From RGIG1681 sp045596905 (GTDB taxonomy: Bacteria > Bacillota > Clostridia > Christensenellales > UBA1242), in the NCBI GenBank assembly GCA_045596905.1, contig JAZODG010000009.1, positions 1 to 27,392 of the forward strand: a stretch of 27,392 nt of DNA. The letters are read 5' to 3'. A program made the position numbers and the translations under genes. The notes below the pieces were generated by a model. The model had not been told where the DNA came from. It saw only the letters and a list, made by a program, of their open reading frames with translations, and ran no database searches. This document shows positions 1-7,400 of the stretch, one piece after another. Positions within the stretch are counted from its first letter, which is position 1. Each line of letters opens with the position of its first letter.

Positions 1-346
1 CCTCATAATTTTTAACGCCCAACTTTGTTAAATATTCTATATTTTTATTGTTGACAGTATATTTAATGTAAGAAGACATATAGGATTGTCCAATTTGAAT
101 TTCTGTGTTTTGAGATAGTTTATAAAAATAATGTCCGGCAGTTTTATTAGCGACCATTACATTTTGAAAAAGATTTCCAGCAATCTCATACATTGAATCT
201 ACAATACTTGATAAGAATAATGATTTCCCAGAACCATTTTCTCCGACAATGATTAATGGTAATGGTTGATTATTTTTAAATGGTAAATCAATATTAATAT
301 TTTTTAGAGGACCAACATTTTGATAATTAATTTTTGATAAATACAT
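1..346 (-). CDS. AAA-type ATPase, 5' part only (runs off left edge)
   Basis: Only the first 115 codons are in the window. ATG at 346-344 is preceded by a good AAGGAG ribosome binding site (about 351-357), which fixes the start. The protein opens with MYLSKINYQNVGPLKNINID, then the Walker A motif GENGSGKS at about residues 35-42. This N-terminal layout, a short strand-rich stretch ending in Walker A, is typical of SMC/RecF-like and OLD/AAA_15-type ATPases, many of which serve in DNA repair or phage defence. The catalytic Walker B part and any fused nuclease or toxin domain lie outside the window, so the function cannot be named. The fold assignment is fairly safe; the biological role is open. 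Its position next to a tRNA 3' end is the kind of place where defence islands insert. Confidence 0.75.
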   Translation of the reverse strand, partial: MYLSKINYQNVGPLKNINIDLPFKNNQPLPLIIVGENGSGKSLFLSSIVDSMYEIAGNLFQNVMVANKTAGHYFYKLSQNTEIQIGQSYMSSYIKYTVNNKNIEYLTKLGVKNYE

Positions 347-578
347 ACGCTCTCCTTTGTAAGACATGTAAATTATACCATAATTTATTAAAAATTAAAA
401 TACCTAAAATAAAAAGGGAAGATATTTTTGTTAACGATTCTGTTTATATTTGAAGTGAGTTCTTTTTTTGTTATGGCTGGGATTGTCATGTGTTCTAAAC
501 TGTGGGTTTGGGGGTATGGTCAAATTGCACAAAGAAATTTGAAAAGGAGAGTTTTTGTATAAATTGACTAAAAGAAAA

Positions 579-602
579 GTTACCCGAAAGGGTGGCTTTT
601 TT
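579..602. terminator. Hairpin with T-run, terminator-like
   Basis: A 7-bp stem (579-585 with 590-596, two G-T pairs) closes a GAAA loop and is followed by six T on the plus strand. On the minus strand it is followed by AACTTTTCTTTT, so it could also stop leftward transcripts. Its CCGAAAGGG core is shared with the tRNA terminator at 708-751. No plus-strand gene precedes it in the window. Confidence 0.45.
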
Positions 603-631
603 GGTGGTTAGTATGCGATTTGTATGCACTA

Positions 632-648
632 GCGTTAGAGATTCGAAC
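632..648 (-). repeat. Degenerate copy of tRNA-Ser 3' (T-arm) sequence
   Basis: On the plus strand 632-648 reads gcgttagagattcgaac. The T-arm of the tRNA-Ser gene at 765-781 reads aggttagggattcgaac, which matches at 14 of 17 positions, including the whole TTCGAAC T-loop core. In the leftward direction both copies are followed by a hairpin with a CCGAAAGGG core. This could be a remnant attachment site from integration at the tRNA 3' end, or a decayed tandem tRNA gene. No acceptor, D-arm or anticodon arm can be folded, so it is not a functional tRNA. Confidence 0.4.
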
Positions 649-707
649 TTTTTATCATTTTTGTAAACTTGTGCATCATTTGTATATCCTGAAAATATCA
701 TTATTTA

Positions 708-751
708 TAAAGAAAAAGTCTCAATACAACCGAAAGGGTTAGTATTGAGAC
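708..751 (-). terminator. Terminator of tRNA-Ser
   Basis: A 10-bp perfect stem (718-727 with 742-751) is extended by four more pairs around an unpaired A741 (728-731 with 737-740), with a short GAAAG loop. On the minus strand it is followed by TTTTTCTTTATAA. It sits directly downstream of the tRNA 3' end at 758. Confidence 0.85.
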
Positions 752-757
752 CATTCG

Positions 758-845
758 TGGCGGAAGGTTAGGGATTCGAACCCCAGATAGCTTGCACTAT
801 GCCAGTTTTCAAGACTGGTGCATTCGACCGCTCTGCCAACCTTCC
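758..845 (-). tRNA. tRNA-Ser (anticodon UGA)
   Basis: The reverse complement folds as a class II tRNA. The acceptor arm GGAAGGT pairs with ACCTTCC, the discriminator is G and CCA is encoded. The D-arm contains GCAGAGCGGTCGAATGC. The anticodon stem CCAGT/ACTGG closes the loop CTTGAAA, giving anticodon TGA, which reads UCA and, by wobble, other UCN serine codons. A long variable arm (GCATAGTGCAAGCTATC region) and the T-arm GGGTTCGAATCCC follow. The long variable arm is the serine hallmark. A promoter lies upstream (883-911) and a terminator follows (708-751), so the gene is probably transcribed alone. Confidence 0.96.
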
Positions 846-882
846 ATATTCAGTTTGCTGTTAGTTGTTGCTAACGAATATT

Positions 883-911
883 AGTATATGATATGTTGAA
901 TAAAAAATCAA
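883..911 (-). promoter_or_regulatory. Promoter of tRNA-Ser
   Basis: On the minus strand TTGATT (911-906) and TATACT (888-883) are separated by exactly 17 bases, about 38 bases upstream of the mature 5' end at 845. Confidence 0.7.
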
Positions 912-1030
912 GTGTTTTTTTAAAAAATTTTTAAACTTTTCTTTTTGCTGGTTAGATTGAAGTTTTTGCTAAAAGAGTATAGTGTGATGTGTATAAGCTT
1001 GGTTTGTGTAAAATATAAAAGGCGATAAAT

Positions 1031-1064
1031 AAAAAGAACATATCCAGCCAGATATGTTCTTTTT
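1031..1064. terminator. Strong bidirectional hairpin with no gene of its own
   Basis: A 14-bp perfect stem AAAAAGAACATATC/GATATGTTCTTTTT closes a 6-base loop (cagcca), with an A-run on one side and a T-run on the other. It has the form of a bidirectional intrinsic terminator. No gene on either strand ends next to it. It may end a short untranslated RNA starting near 980-1000, or insulate tetR from the tRNA side. Confidence 0.6.
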
Positions 1065-1114
1065 GTGAGTTTTGCAAGATTTTGGAATATTTTGTGAAAA
1101 GTGTATCATTTTGG

Positions 1115-1143
1115 TTGCGTGGGTGAGACAGGTTTGATATAAT
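1115..1143 (+). promoter_or_regulatory. Promoter of tetR-degV operon
   Basis: TTGCGT (1115-1120), 17-base spacer, TATAAT (1138-1143) with an extended -10 TG at 1135-1136. Transcription should start near 1150. Confidence 0.75.
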
Positions 1144-1148
1144 GTCTT

Positions 1149-1165
1149 CAGCACATGGTGTGCTG
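1149..1165. promoter_or_regulatory. Palindrome over the tetR start region, probable operator
   Basis: CAGCACA tgg TGTGCTG is a perfect 7-bp inverted repeat with a 3-base centre. It lies at the predicted +1 and touches the GGAG ribosome binding site (1165-1168). The placement suits autorepression by the TetR protein encoded just downstream. Alternatively, as RNA, it would form a hairpin close to the ribosome binding site. Confidence 0.55.
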
Positions 1166-1173
1166 GAGATTAA

Positions 1174-1752
1174 ATGGAAGAAATAATAAAAGATTTGATA
1201 GATGATGAAATGTCGCAAAAAATTATTGCGACAGCAGAAGAGATTGCTCGTTCATCTGGCATTGAACAAGTTAATGTTCGAAGACTATTGCAGACACTGA
1301 ATATTACTAACAGGGTGTTTTATAATAGATTTCATAACATTGAAGAAGTTTTGGATATAATTTATCAAAGGACGTCTTTAAAGATTAGAGAAAGTGTTTC
1401 AGATGAATTTGATTCTAGCAAAGACTTTTTTGAACAAGTGAAAGATATTGTTGCGAACACATTAGTTAAGTCTTATGAAAACAAAGAAAACTTGAATCAG
1501 TTTATATTTGAAAGTGATTCTAATTCAGATGATAATTATTTTTGGTGGAAAGCAGAAATTTCAAAAATAATTGAATACGGAAAAGAGATTGGAGCACTTA
1601 AAGACATAGACGCTGAAATTATGAGTTATTCGATTTGGTGTTTCATTAGGGGATATAATGCAGATGCTCTAGGAAGGGCTGTTCCAAAAGAAATTGCAGT
1701 AGAAAACTTCAAATATAGTTTTGGAGTTTTACTTGATGGTATGAAAAAATAA
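1174..1752 (+). CDS. TetR/AcrR-family transcriptional regulator
   Basis: A 192-residue protein of usual TetR length. Residues about 14-60 form the N-terminal helix-turn-helix: a helix around IIATAEEIARSSGIEQVNV, then the turn and recognition helix LLQTLNITNRVFYNRF, which matches the family pattern where FYxxF ends the DNA-binding helix. The rest is the helical ligand/dimer domain, which is not conserved enough to name a ligand. ATG at 1174 follows GGAG at 1165-1168. It heads an operon with the DegV gene 32 bases downstream. With a palindrome at the promoter it probably represses itself and degV. A DegV protein binds fatty acids, so a lipid-related signal is conceivable, but this is inference. 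Confidence 0.88.
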   Translation: MEEIIKDLIDDEMSQKIIATAEEIARSSGIEQVNVRRLLQTLNITNRVFYNRFHNIEEVLDIIYQRTSLKIRESVSDEFDSSKDFFEQVKDIVANTLVKSYENKENLNQFIFESDSNSDDNYFWWKAEISKIIEYGKEIGALKDIDAEIMSYSIWCFIRGYNADALGRAVPKEIAVENFKYSFGVLLDGMKK

Positions 1753-1784
1753 AACAAGAGAAAAGTTAATATAAGGAGATAAAT

Positions 1785-2627
1785 ATGGCAGTTAAGATTC
1801 TGGTTGATTCGTCATCAGATATTAGTGAAAAGGAAGCAAAGGAACTTGGAGTTGAAATGATTCCGATGGTAATTACATTCGGAGAAGAAGATTTTTATGA
1901 TGGAGTTGATTTGTTGCCAAAAGAATTTTATGAAAAATTGATAGCATCAAAAGATGTTCCAACAACAGCACAAGTTACACCTTTTAGATTTGAAGAGAAA
2001 TTTCAAGAAATGACACAAAATGGTGACGAAGTTGTAGCTATTATTTTGTCATCAAAATTATCTGGAACTTTTGAAGGTGCAAAACTTGTAGCAGAAAAGT
2101 TTAATGGAAAGGTTTTTGTTGTTGATAGTTTGAGTGCAACATCAGGTGAAAGATTGCTTTTGTATTATGCACTTGAGCTTGTTAAACAAGGAAAGTCTGC
2201 AAGCGAAATTTATGCTGAGCTTGAAGAAAAGAAAAACAAAATCTGTATTGTTGCAATGCTTGAAACTCTTGAGTACTTAAAGAAGGGTGGCAGAATCTCT
2301 GGTGCTGCGGCATTTATTGGTGGGGTTCTTAATATTAAACCTATCATTCAAGTTATTGACGGAAAAGTGGTTGTTGTGGCAAAAGCTCACGGACAAAAGA
2401 AAGCAGCACTTCAAATTAAGAAAATAGTTGCAGAAAACGAAATTGATTTTTCAATGCCATATGCATGTGTATGGACTGGTCTTGATGAATCGATTGCGAC
2501 CAAATATATTGATGATAACAAGGAATTGTTTGGTGACAATGATTTGCCAAAGCCATATATTATTGGAAGCACCATTGGAACGCATATTGGACCTGGCGTT
2601 TTGGGATTTATATATTTTAAGAAATAA
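1785..2627 (+). CDS. DegV-family fatty-acid-binding protein
   Basis: 280 residues, the normal DegV length. It begins with the family signature VKILVDSSSDISEKEAKELG and carries the TTAQVTP block (about residues 60-66), the LSSKLSGTFEGAK block (about 88-100) and the GGRISGAAAFIGGVLNIKPI block (about 168-187). All of these line the fatty-acid pocket in this family. DegV/FakB proteins bind an acyl chain; in FakB they present it to the kinase FakA for phosphorylation and entry into phospholipid synthesis. No FakA gene is nearby, so use in phospholipid uptake is not shown. A strong AAGGAG (1773-1778) precedes the ATG. It is cotranscribed with tetR and followed by a terminator. Confidence 0.93.
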   Translation: MAVKILVDSSSDISEKEAKELGVEMIPMVITFGEEDFYDGVDLLPKEFYEKLIASKDVPTTAQVTPFRFEEKFQEMTQNGDEVVAIILSSKLSGTFEGAKLVAEKFNGKVFVVDSLSATSGERLLLYYALELVKQGKSASEIYAELEEKKNKICIVAMLETLEYLKKGGRISGAAAFIGGVLNIKPIIQVIDGKVVVVAKAHGQKKAALQIKKIVAENEIDFSMPYACVWTGLDESIATKYIDDNKELFGDNDLPKPYIIGSTIGTHIGPGVLGFIYFKK

Positions 2628-2628
2628 G

Positions 2629-2660
2629 AAAAAGCATCTTCACTTGGAAGATGCTTTTTT
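2629..2660. terminator. Bidirectional terminator between degV and the GLUG protein gene
   Basis: An 8-bp GCATCTTC/GAAGATGC stem (2634-2641 with 2647-2654) is flanked by an A-run on the left and a T-run on the right, between the two convergent stop codons. Confidence 0.9.
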
Positions 2661-2669
2661 GTTGTTAAA

Positions 2670-4325
2670 TTATTTTTTGATTAAGTTTAAGGACAATTTG
2701 CCTTCGCTTAAGCCTACGGTCCAGTTTTTGCTTTCAAAGATTTGTGATAACTTGTCTTTGATGAGTGTGTGGTCGTCTGTGCATAACATGAAATATTCTG
2801 CGTAATAATAATCGGCTAATCCTTCTTTTGCAAGAGAAATTGTGTTCTTTAAAATATTTTCAGATGTTATAAGACAATAGTTTGAAGCTTGAGCATTTAA
2901 GTCTGCGCCACAGGCTGCAATGCCTGCGATTACTTGATCTGTTTTTGTGCAGTAGGTTGAAATTTTTCCAGCGAAGATACTCTTTATAACGTTGTCAGCT
3001 GTTGAGCCATTAGCTTGGATATAACCAACATTTCCACCGATGTATAACTTTGGATCTGTTGTTTGGCTGTTTGCCATTGTGGTTTCGATATCACTTTGAG
3101 AGAAGCTTGAAGAGATATATGATTTTTCCATATATCCAACTACGCCACCGATACAAACTGTTGAAGCGTTTCCATTGCCAATAAAGTCGGCAGTGATTGT
3201 TGTGTTTGATGAAACGTTAGAAATCTTTGTTGTTGAAGAAATTTTTCCAACCAAGCCACCAATAAATAGTGAAGAGAAGTCGTCATTCATAACTGAGATT
3301 TCACAGTTGGTTGTGATTTCAACATTTTTGATTGTTGAGTTGATTGCAGTTCCTGCAAGGATACCAACTGCGTTGTTTGAAATTTTAACGCCTTCATGGA
3401 AACAATTGATTGAAACGTTTTCTAAAATCAAGTTATTGATTGATGCGTTTGAAATTGTGTTAAACAAACCATATGAACCATTTTCAGCATTTGTTGTTGA
3501 GATGTTAAGGTTTGAAAGTTTGTGAGAATTTCCATTAATCTTTCCTGCAAATGGGGTAGTTGATGAACCGAATGCAGTTATTGAAGCATTGTCAAAGTCA
3601 ATGTCGTTTTTGATATTGATTGTGGCTTCCATGTTTTCACTATCTGAAAGGGCTTCAACAAACTCTTTTGCAGAAGTTACGTTGATGTTTGATTCAAACA
3701 AACGTTCCCAGTTGCCGTTGCTGAATAAGAAATTGAAAACAAGAACGCCTACAACAAACACGATTGAAACAATAATTGTTATTTTTGTGAAGAACTTGTT
3801 GATGCGTTTTCTTTTGCTTTTTTTGATTTCGTTCATTCTTTCACGGGCACGTCTTGCTTTGGTTTGTCTTGCGCTTTCACGTCTGAGCAAATCAATTTTT
3901 GCAAGTTCACTCTTTACATAAACTTCATCATCAACGCCAGCAAATTGCAATGCACATTTGGCATATTCTTTATAGTCGTCGTTGTCAGGAATCACATTTA
4001 AGTTTTGGGTTTTTGCTTTAACCACGCCCAAATATGCTCTATAGTTTGTGTCATCGTATTCGATTGCTTTTTTAAAGTGCTTTTCAGCTTCTTCATAGTT
4101 GGCTTGATAAAGGCATGTTTCGCCTTGCTTTAAGTGGTCGCCGGCCTGCAATTTTTGTTCGATATTTTTTGCTGAGGTTTTTTCAGCAAAGTTGATATCT
4201 AAATCATCAAGCAAATCTGCAAGAATAAAAGTGCTTCCACAATGAGTGCAAGTTGCAGAGTGTGATTCAGTGTTAAGGCTCATGCTGCCACCACAGTTTT
4301 TACATTTAAGAGTAATGTATGACAT
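2670..4325 (-). CDS. Zinc-ribbon/TPR membrane protein with GLUG-like extracellular repeats
   Basis: 551 residues with a clear modular order. The N-terminus has a zinc ribbon with Cys8, Cys11, Cys26 and Cys29 (CKNCGG and CTHCG). Residues about 65-105 form a TPR-like helical pair (NYEEAEKHFKKAIEYDDTNY). A basic stretch (KKSKRKRINK) leads into one transmembrane segment at about 175-200. The remainder consists of repeated glycine/asparagine-rich units such as GSYGLFNTI, VGILAGTAI, IGGLVGKIS and IGGVVGYM, resembling the GLUG/beta-helix repeats of bacterial surface proteins. By the positive-inside rule the zinc ribbon and TPR are cytoplasmic and the repeats outside. GGGAG precedes the ATG, and a TATAAT at 4355-4350 (minus) gives a likely -10. 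It is divergent from the large cysteine peptidase. Its function is not known; a sensor or anchoring role is only a guess. Confidence 0.82.
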   Translation of the reverse strand: MSYITLKCKNCGGSMSLNTESHSATCTHCGSTFILADLLDDLDINFAEKTSAKNIEQKLQAGDHLKQGETCLYQANYEEAEKHFKKAIEYDDTNYRAYLGVVKAKTQNLNVIPDNDDYKEYAKCALQFAGVDDEVYVKSELAKIDLLRRESARQTKARRARERMNEIKKSKRKRINKFFTKITIIVSIVFVVGVLVFNFLFSNGNWERLFESNINVTSAKEFVEALSDSENMEATINIKNDIDFDNASITAFGSSTTPFAGKINGNSHKLSNLNISTTNAENGSYGLFNTISNASINNLILENVSINCFHEGVKISNNAVGILAGTAINSTIKNVEITTNCEISVMNDDFSSLFIGGLVGKISSTTKISNVSSNTTITADFIGNGNASTVCIGGVVGYMEKSYISSSFSQSDIETTMANSQTTDPKLYIGGNVGYIQANGSTADNVIKSIFAGKISTYCTKTDQVIAGIAACGADLNAQASNYCLITSENILKNTISLAKEGLADYYYAEYFMLCTDDHTLIKDKLSQIFESKNWTVGLSEGKLSLNLIKK

Positions 4326-4425
4326 GTTTTCTCCCTGACAAATATTCTAATTATATAATAGATAAAATTTGTTAATTTGTAAATTATTTTTGGCGAAATA
4401 AAATTTTTTAATTTTAAATATCGCA

Positions 4426-4480
4426 AACTATCTTTAGATAGTTGTAATTGTTTGACAATAATTTTTAATTTATTTAAACT
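4426..4480 (+). promoter_or_regulatory. Palindrome and promoter ahead of the cysteine peptidase gene
   Basis: AACTATCT tt AGATAGTT (4426-4443) is a perfect 8-bp inverted repeat. It is followed by TTGACA (4452-4457), a 17-base spacer and TAAACT (4475-4480). The -10 ends only 10 bases before the ATG at 4491, so the mRNA would have an almost absent leader and the AAGG at 4483-4486 would hardly be transcribed. The palindrome could be an operator shared with the divergent gene. Confidence 0.5.
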
Positions 4481-4490
4481 TTAAGGTAGT

Positions 4491-7400
4491 ATGAGAAGAA
4501 ATTTAAAAAAGATTTTTAATATTAGTTTTGTGGTGGCAATCGTTTGTGCATTGTTATCAGGTTTTTTGTTTGTAAAACCAAATAATAAGACAACGGAAAG
4601 TGCTCAAGCTTATGTTATGAACCCTAGCAGCGCACTTCTTTCTGAGCTTTATGATGTGAAGGCGACATTTGCCACTGAGTATGATTTGTCGACGGTTTAT
4701 CCACTTTCTTGCGAAAACCAAACATCATCGCCATTCTGTTGGCTTTATTCAACTTCAAAGGCGCTTGAAAGTTCATTTATGGTGCAAAGACAAGAATATT
4801 ATAACGTGTCAGAAATGGGTATGGCATATTTGTATTTCTGCGACAGAGTTGCTGCAAGTGGTGGTTCAGACACAGACTTTGGTATTGACGGAACATATTA
4901 TCAATTTGTTAGCATTATGCAACAACATGGTTTGATTGCTGAAAGTGACTGCTCAAATGATTTGTATGGTGTTATTAATGACGATAACTATGAACAGTTT
5001 AGTTATATTTCTGACTATGCAGACACAGAGCTTTCATCTCAATTAAACGCATTTAATCTAGGCGATATTGAAAGTTATAAGGATTTATCATCTGAAGCAA
5101 AACAAATTGTTATTAAGAACTATCTTTTGAACTATGGTGGACTCTTTGCAGGACTTGGACCTGGTGTATTGTTTAATAACGGTAACAAGAGTTTTTATGT
5201 TGACGACCTTGACAAAGAAGGTGATGACGCATATGAAATGAATGGCAACCATGCACTCTGCTTGATTGGTTGGAGTGATACCGTTTGGGTTGATGATAGA
5301 TATGAAGAGCCAGGTGGATTCTTATTGATGAACAGCTGGGGGCTTGAATCAAATGCTTATGAATATTTTTATGTTTCTTATGAGTGTGAATTTTTCTATA
5401 ACACATTAGCTGGTTTTGTGTTTGATGACCTTATGCCTGAAGAAACACCAGCAGACCCAGATGCTCCTGAAGATGTGGTTGTTACACCAAAGGTTGTTAC
5501 TGGAGAAACTTCTGCAAGGGGATTCAATGCAGACGTTTATACTTCATCAGACCTTAACAACGTGTTCTGTTATGACGACGCAAGAGTTGTTGCTGAATAT
5601 ATTCTTGATGTTGACAGCTTAGACTCAATCTCTGTTAAGATTTCAAGTGGAAGAGTTGACTACACAAGCAAATTTAAAGTGACTTTTTACAACGCAACAA
5701 AATCTATAGAGATATATTTGGTTGATGACGATGATTTTTATGGTGGATATTATTCAATAAAGTTCTATAAAAATGGAACAAAGTTATGCCAAAAGGGCAT
5801 TTATGTTTATTCAGCAACTGAAATTGGATATTTTAAACTCAGAACTGCAGATTATATTGATTCATATATGCTTATGAACTCATATTTAGAGACGGGTAGC
5901 ACTTCAGCAATGTATATTTCATCAACAAAAATGTACTTTTTGCATTTTAACTTAACTTCAATGAATGAGTATTTGAAGCTTAAGGAAACACTCAATTATA
6001 CAATTGTGAATGCGTCTGCAAAATCAACAACAAATGCAGCAATTAATGCATACACTTCAGACTATATTGTTTCAAGAGTGTTCACTGTCTATAAGGGCGA
6101 TGCATATGACCTTCCAAATGATTATTATATAAAGATGGACAACTTGAGTGACTTTGCTGATTGTTTCTTATCTTTCTCTATTAAAGTTGACTCAATGCTT
6201 TATAGTGACGTTTCAAGAATATATAATTTTGACGTGTTCATTTCATCAAGACCAGTTAAGAGTATTGAAGATGAAAATGGAAAAACAGTTTGGATTGATG
6301 AATTGCATGGCTCATATATCAAATATGAAATGAACGGTGGTTTAAATAACGCTGACAACATTACAATGTTGCCAAACTATGTTATTGATGGAAGCTTGCC
6401 ATCAGTTGAACTTAAAGAACCAACAAAAGCAGGTTATGAATTTGCTGGTTGGTATTTAAACCCAAGTTATACCGGTGGGGCAGTTACAACAATCAACAGC
6501 TCAATGATGTCTAGTGTTAATAATGGAGTATTGTCGCTCTATGCAAAGTGGCAATCAACTGAGCTTGATTATTTTGAAGTGTCAGCTGGATTTGACGGTG
6601 CAACTGACTATAATAACAATCCAAAAGATATAGCTGATGGTTTGATTTATGGTGATTCGATCAAAATTAAACTTGTGTTCACCGAACTTGATGACCTTCG
6701 TACATGTGATTATACTTTGCTGTATTATTTCTATATCAACGGAACCGTGTCAAAGTCTGAAAACCTATCACAAGGTTCACAAAACGTTGTGTTTAATGTA
6801 AACTTTCCAGACCTTAAAAGTGGAGACTATGTGTTTAAAGTTAAGGTTGTTGTTGTGATTGATAACACCTATACAAAAGAAGAAGAAATTTCAATGAGTT
6901 GTTCTGTTGGAAAGAAACTTGTTGAGTTTGAGTTTTCTGGTTTAACTCATGAATATGATGGGCAGTCTCATGGGCCAGTAGTTTCAGTTAAAGATGGCTC
7001 ATTCTATGACGAAGATTTGGCTGGAGTCGAACTTTCAGACTTATACATTCTTTCAGATAACACTGCAAAAATTAATGCGTCATCTTACAACTATTCAATC
7101 GTTGGTTTAAATAATGAAAATTATTATTATGACCCAGCAAAAGTAAGTTGTACAATGGTGATTAATAAAAAAGCCGTTACTGTTGAATCATGGACTTGGG
7201 ACGCAAGCAAAGCTGTTTATGATAAAACAGAGCATCGTCCACAACCTGTTCTTGGTGGAATTGTGGGTTCAGATTCAGTAACTGTTCAAATTTCTGAAAC
7301 AGAGTTTGTTTACGCTGGAACTTATGAAACAAATGTTGTTCCTGAATCTATTTCAAACTCTAACTATTATGTTGTTGTGGGCCCTAATTTTGAATATACA

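Larger units (their letters stand above)
347..757. other. Gene-free stretch left of tRNA-Ser
   Basis: No convincing coding sequence is seen in these roughly 410 bases. The only ORF, on the minus strand at 495-701, lacks a ribosome binding site and has no family likeness. The stretch holds two hairpins with CCGAAAGGG cores (579-602 and 708-751) and a short copy of the tRNA-Ser T-arm (632-648), listed separately. Confidence 0.6.
846..1173. other. Gap between tRNA-Ser and tetR
   Basis: These 328 bases hold the tRNA promoter, a strong unassigned hairpin (1031-1064), the tetR promoter (1115-1143) and its overlapping palindrome (1149-1165). ORFs reading leftward across it have no ribosome binding site or family likeness. 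Confidence 0.6.

Noticed and set aside
495..701. Leftward 68-codon ORF left of tRNA-Ser
   Set aside because: It runs through the degenerate tRNA copy and a hairpin and has no ribosome binding site; its reading is explained by those elements.
952..1218. Leftward ORFs across the tetR leader
   Set aside because: No ribosome binding site, they cross a terminator hairpin and the tetR promoter, and the sequence has no family likeness.
2428..2805. Plus-strand ORF starting within degV
   Set aside because: It overlaps degV in another frame, passes through the terminator and continues antisense to the next gene; a chance frame.
3175..3921. Plus-strand ORFs of 110-116 codons opposite the GLUG protein gene
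   Set aside because: Antisense shadows of a repeat-rich gene with no ribosome binding site or domain.
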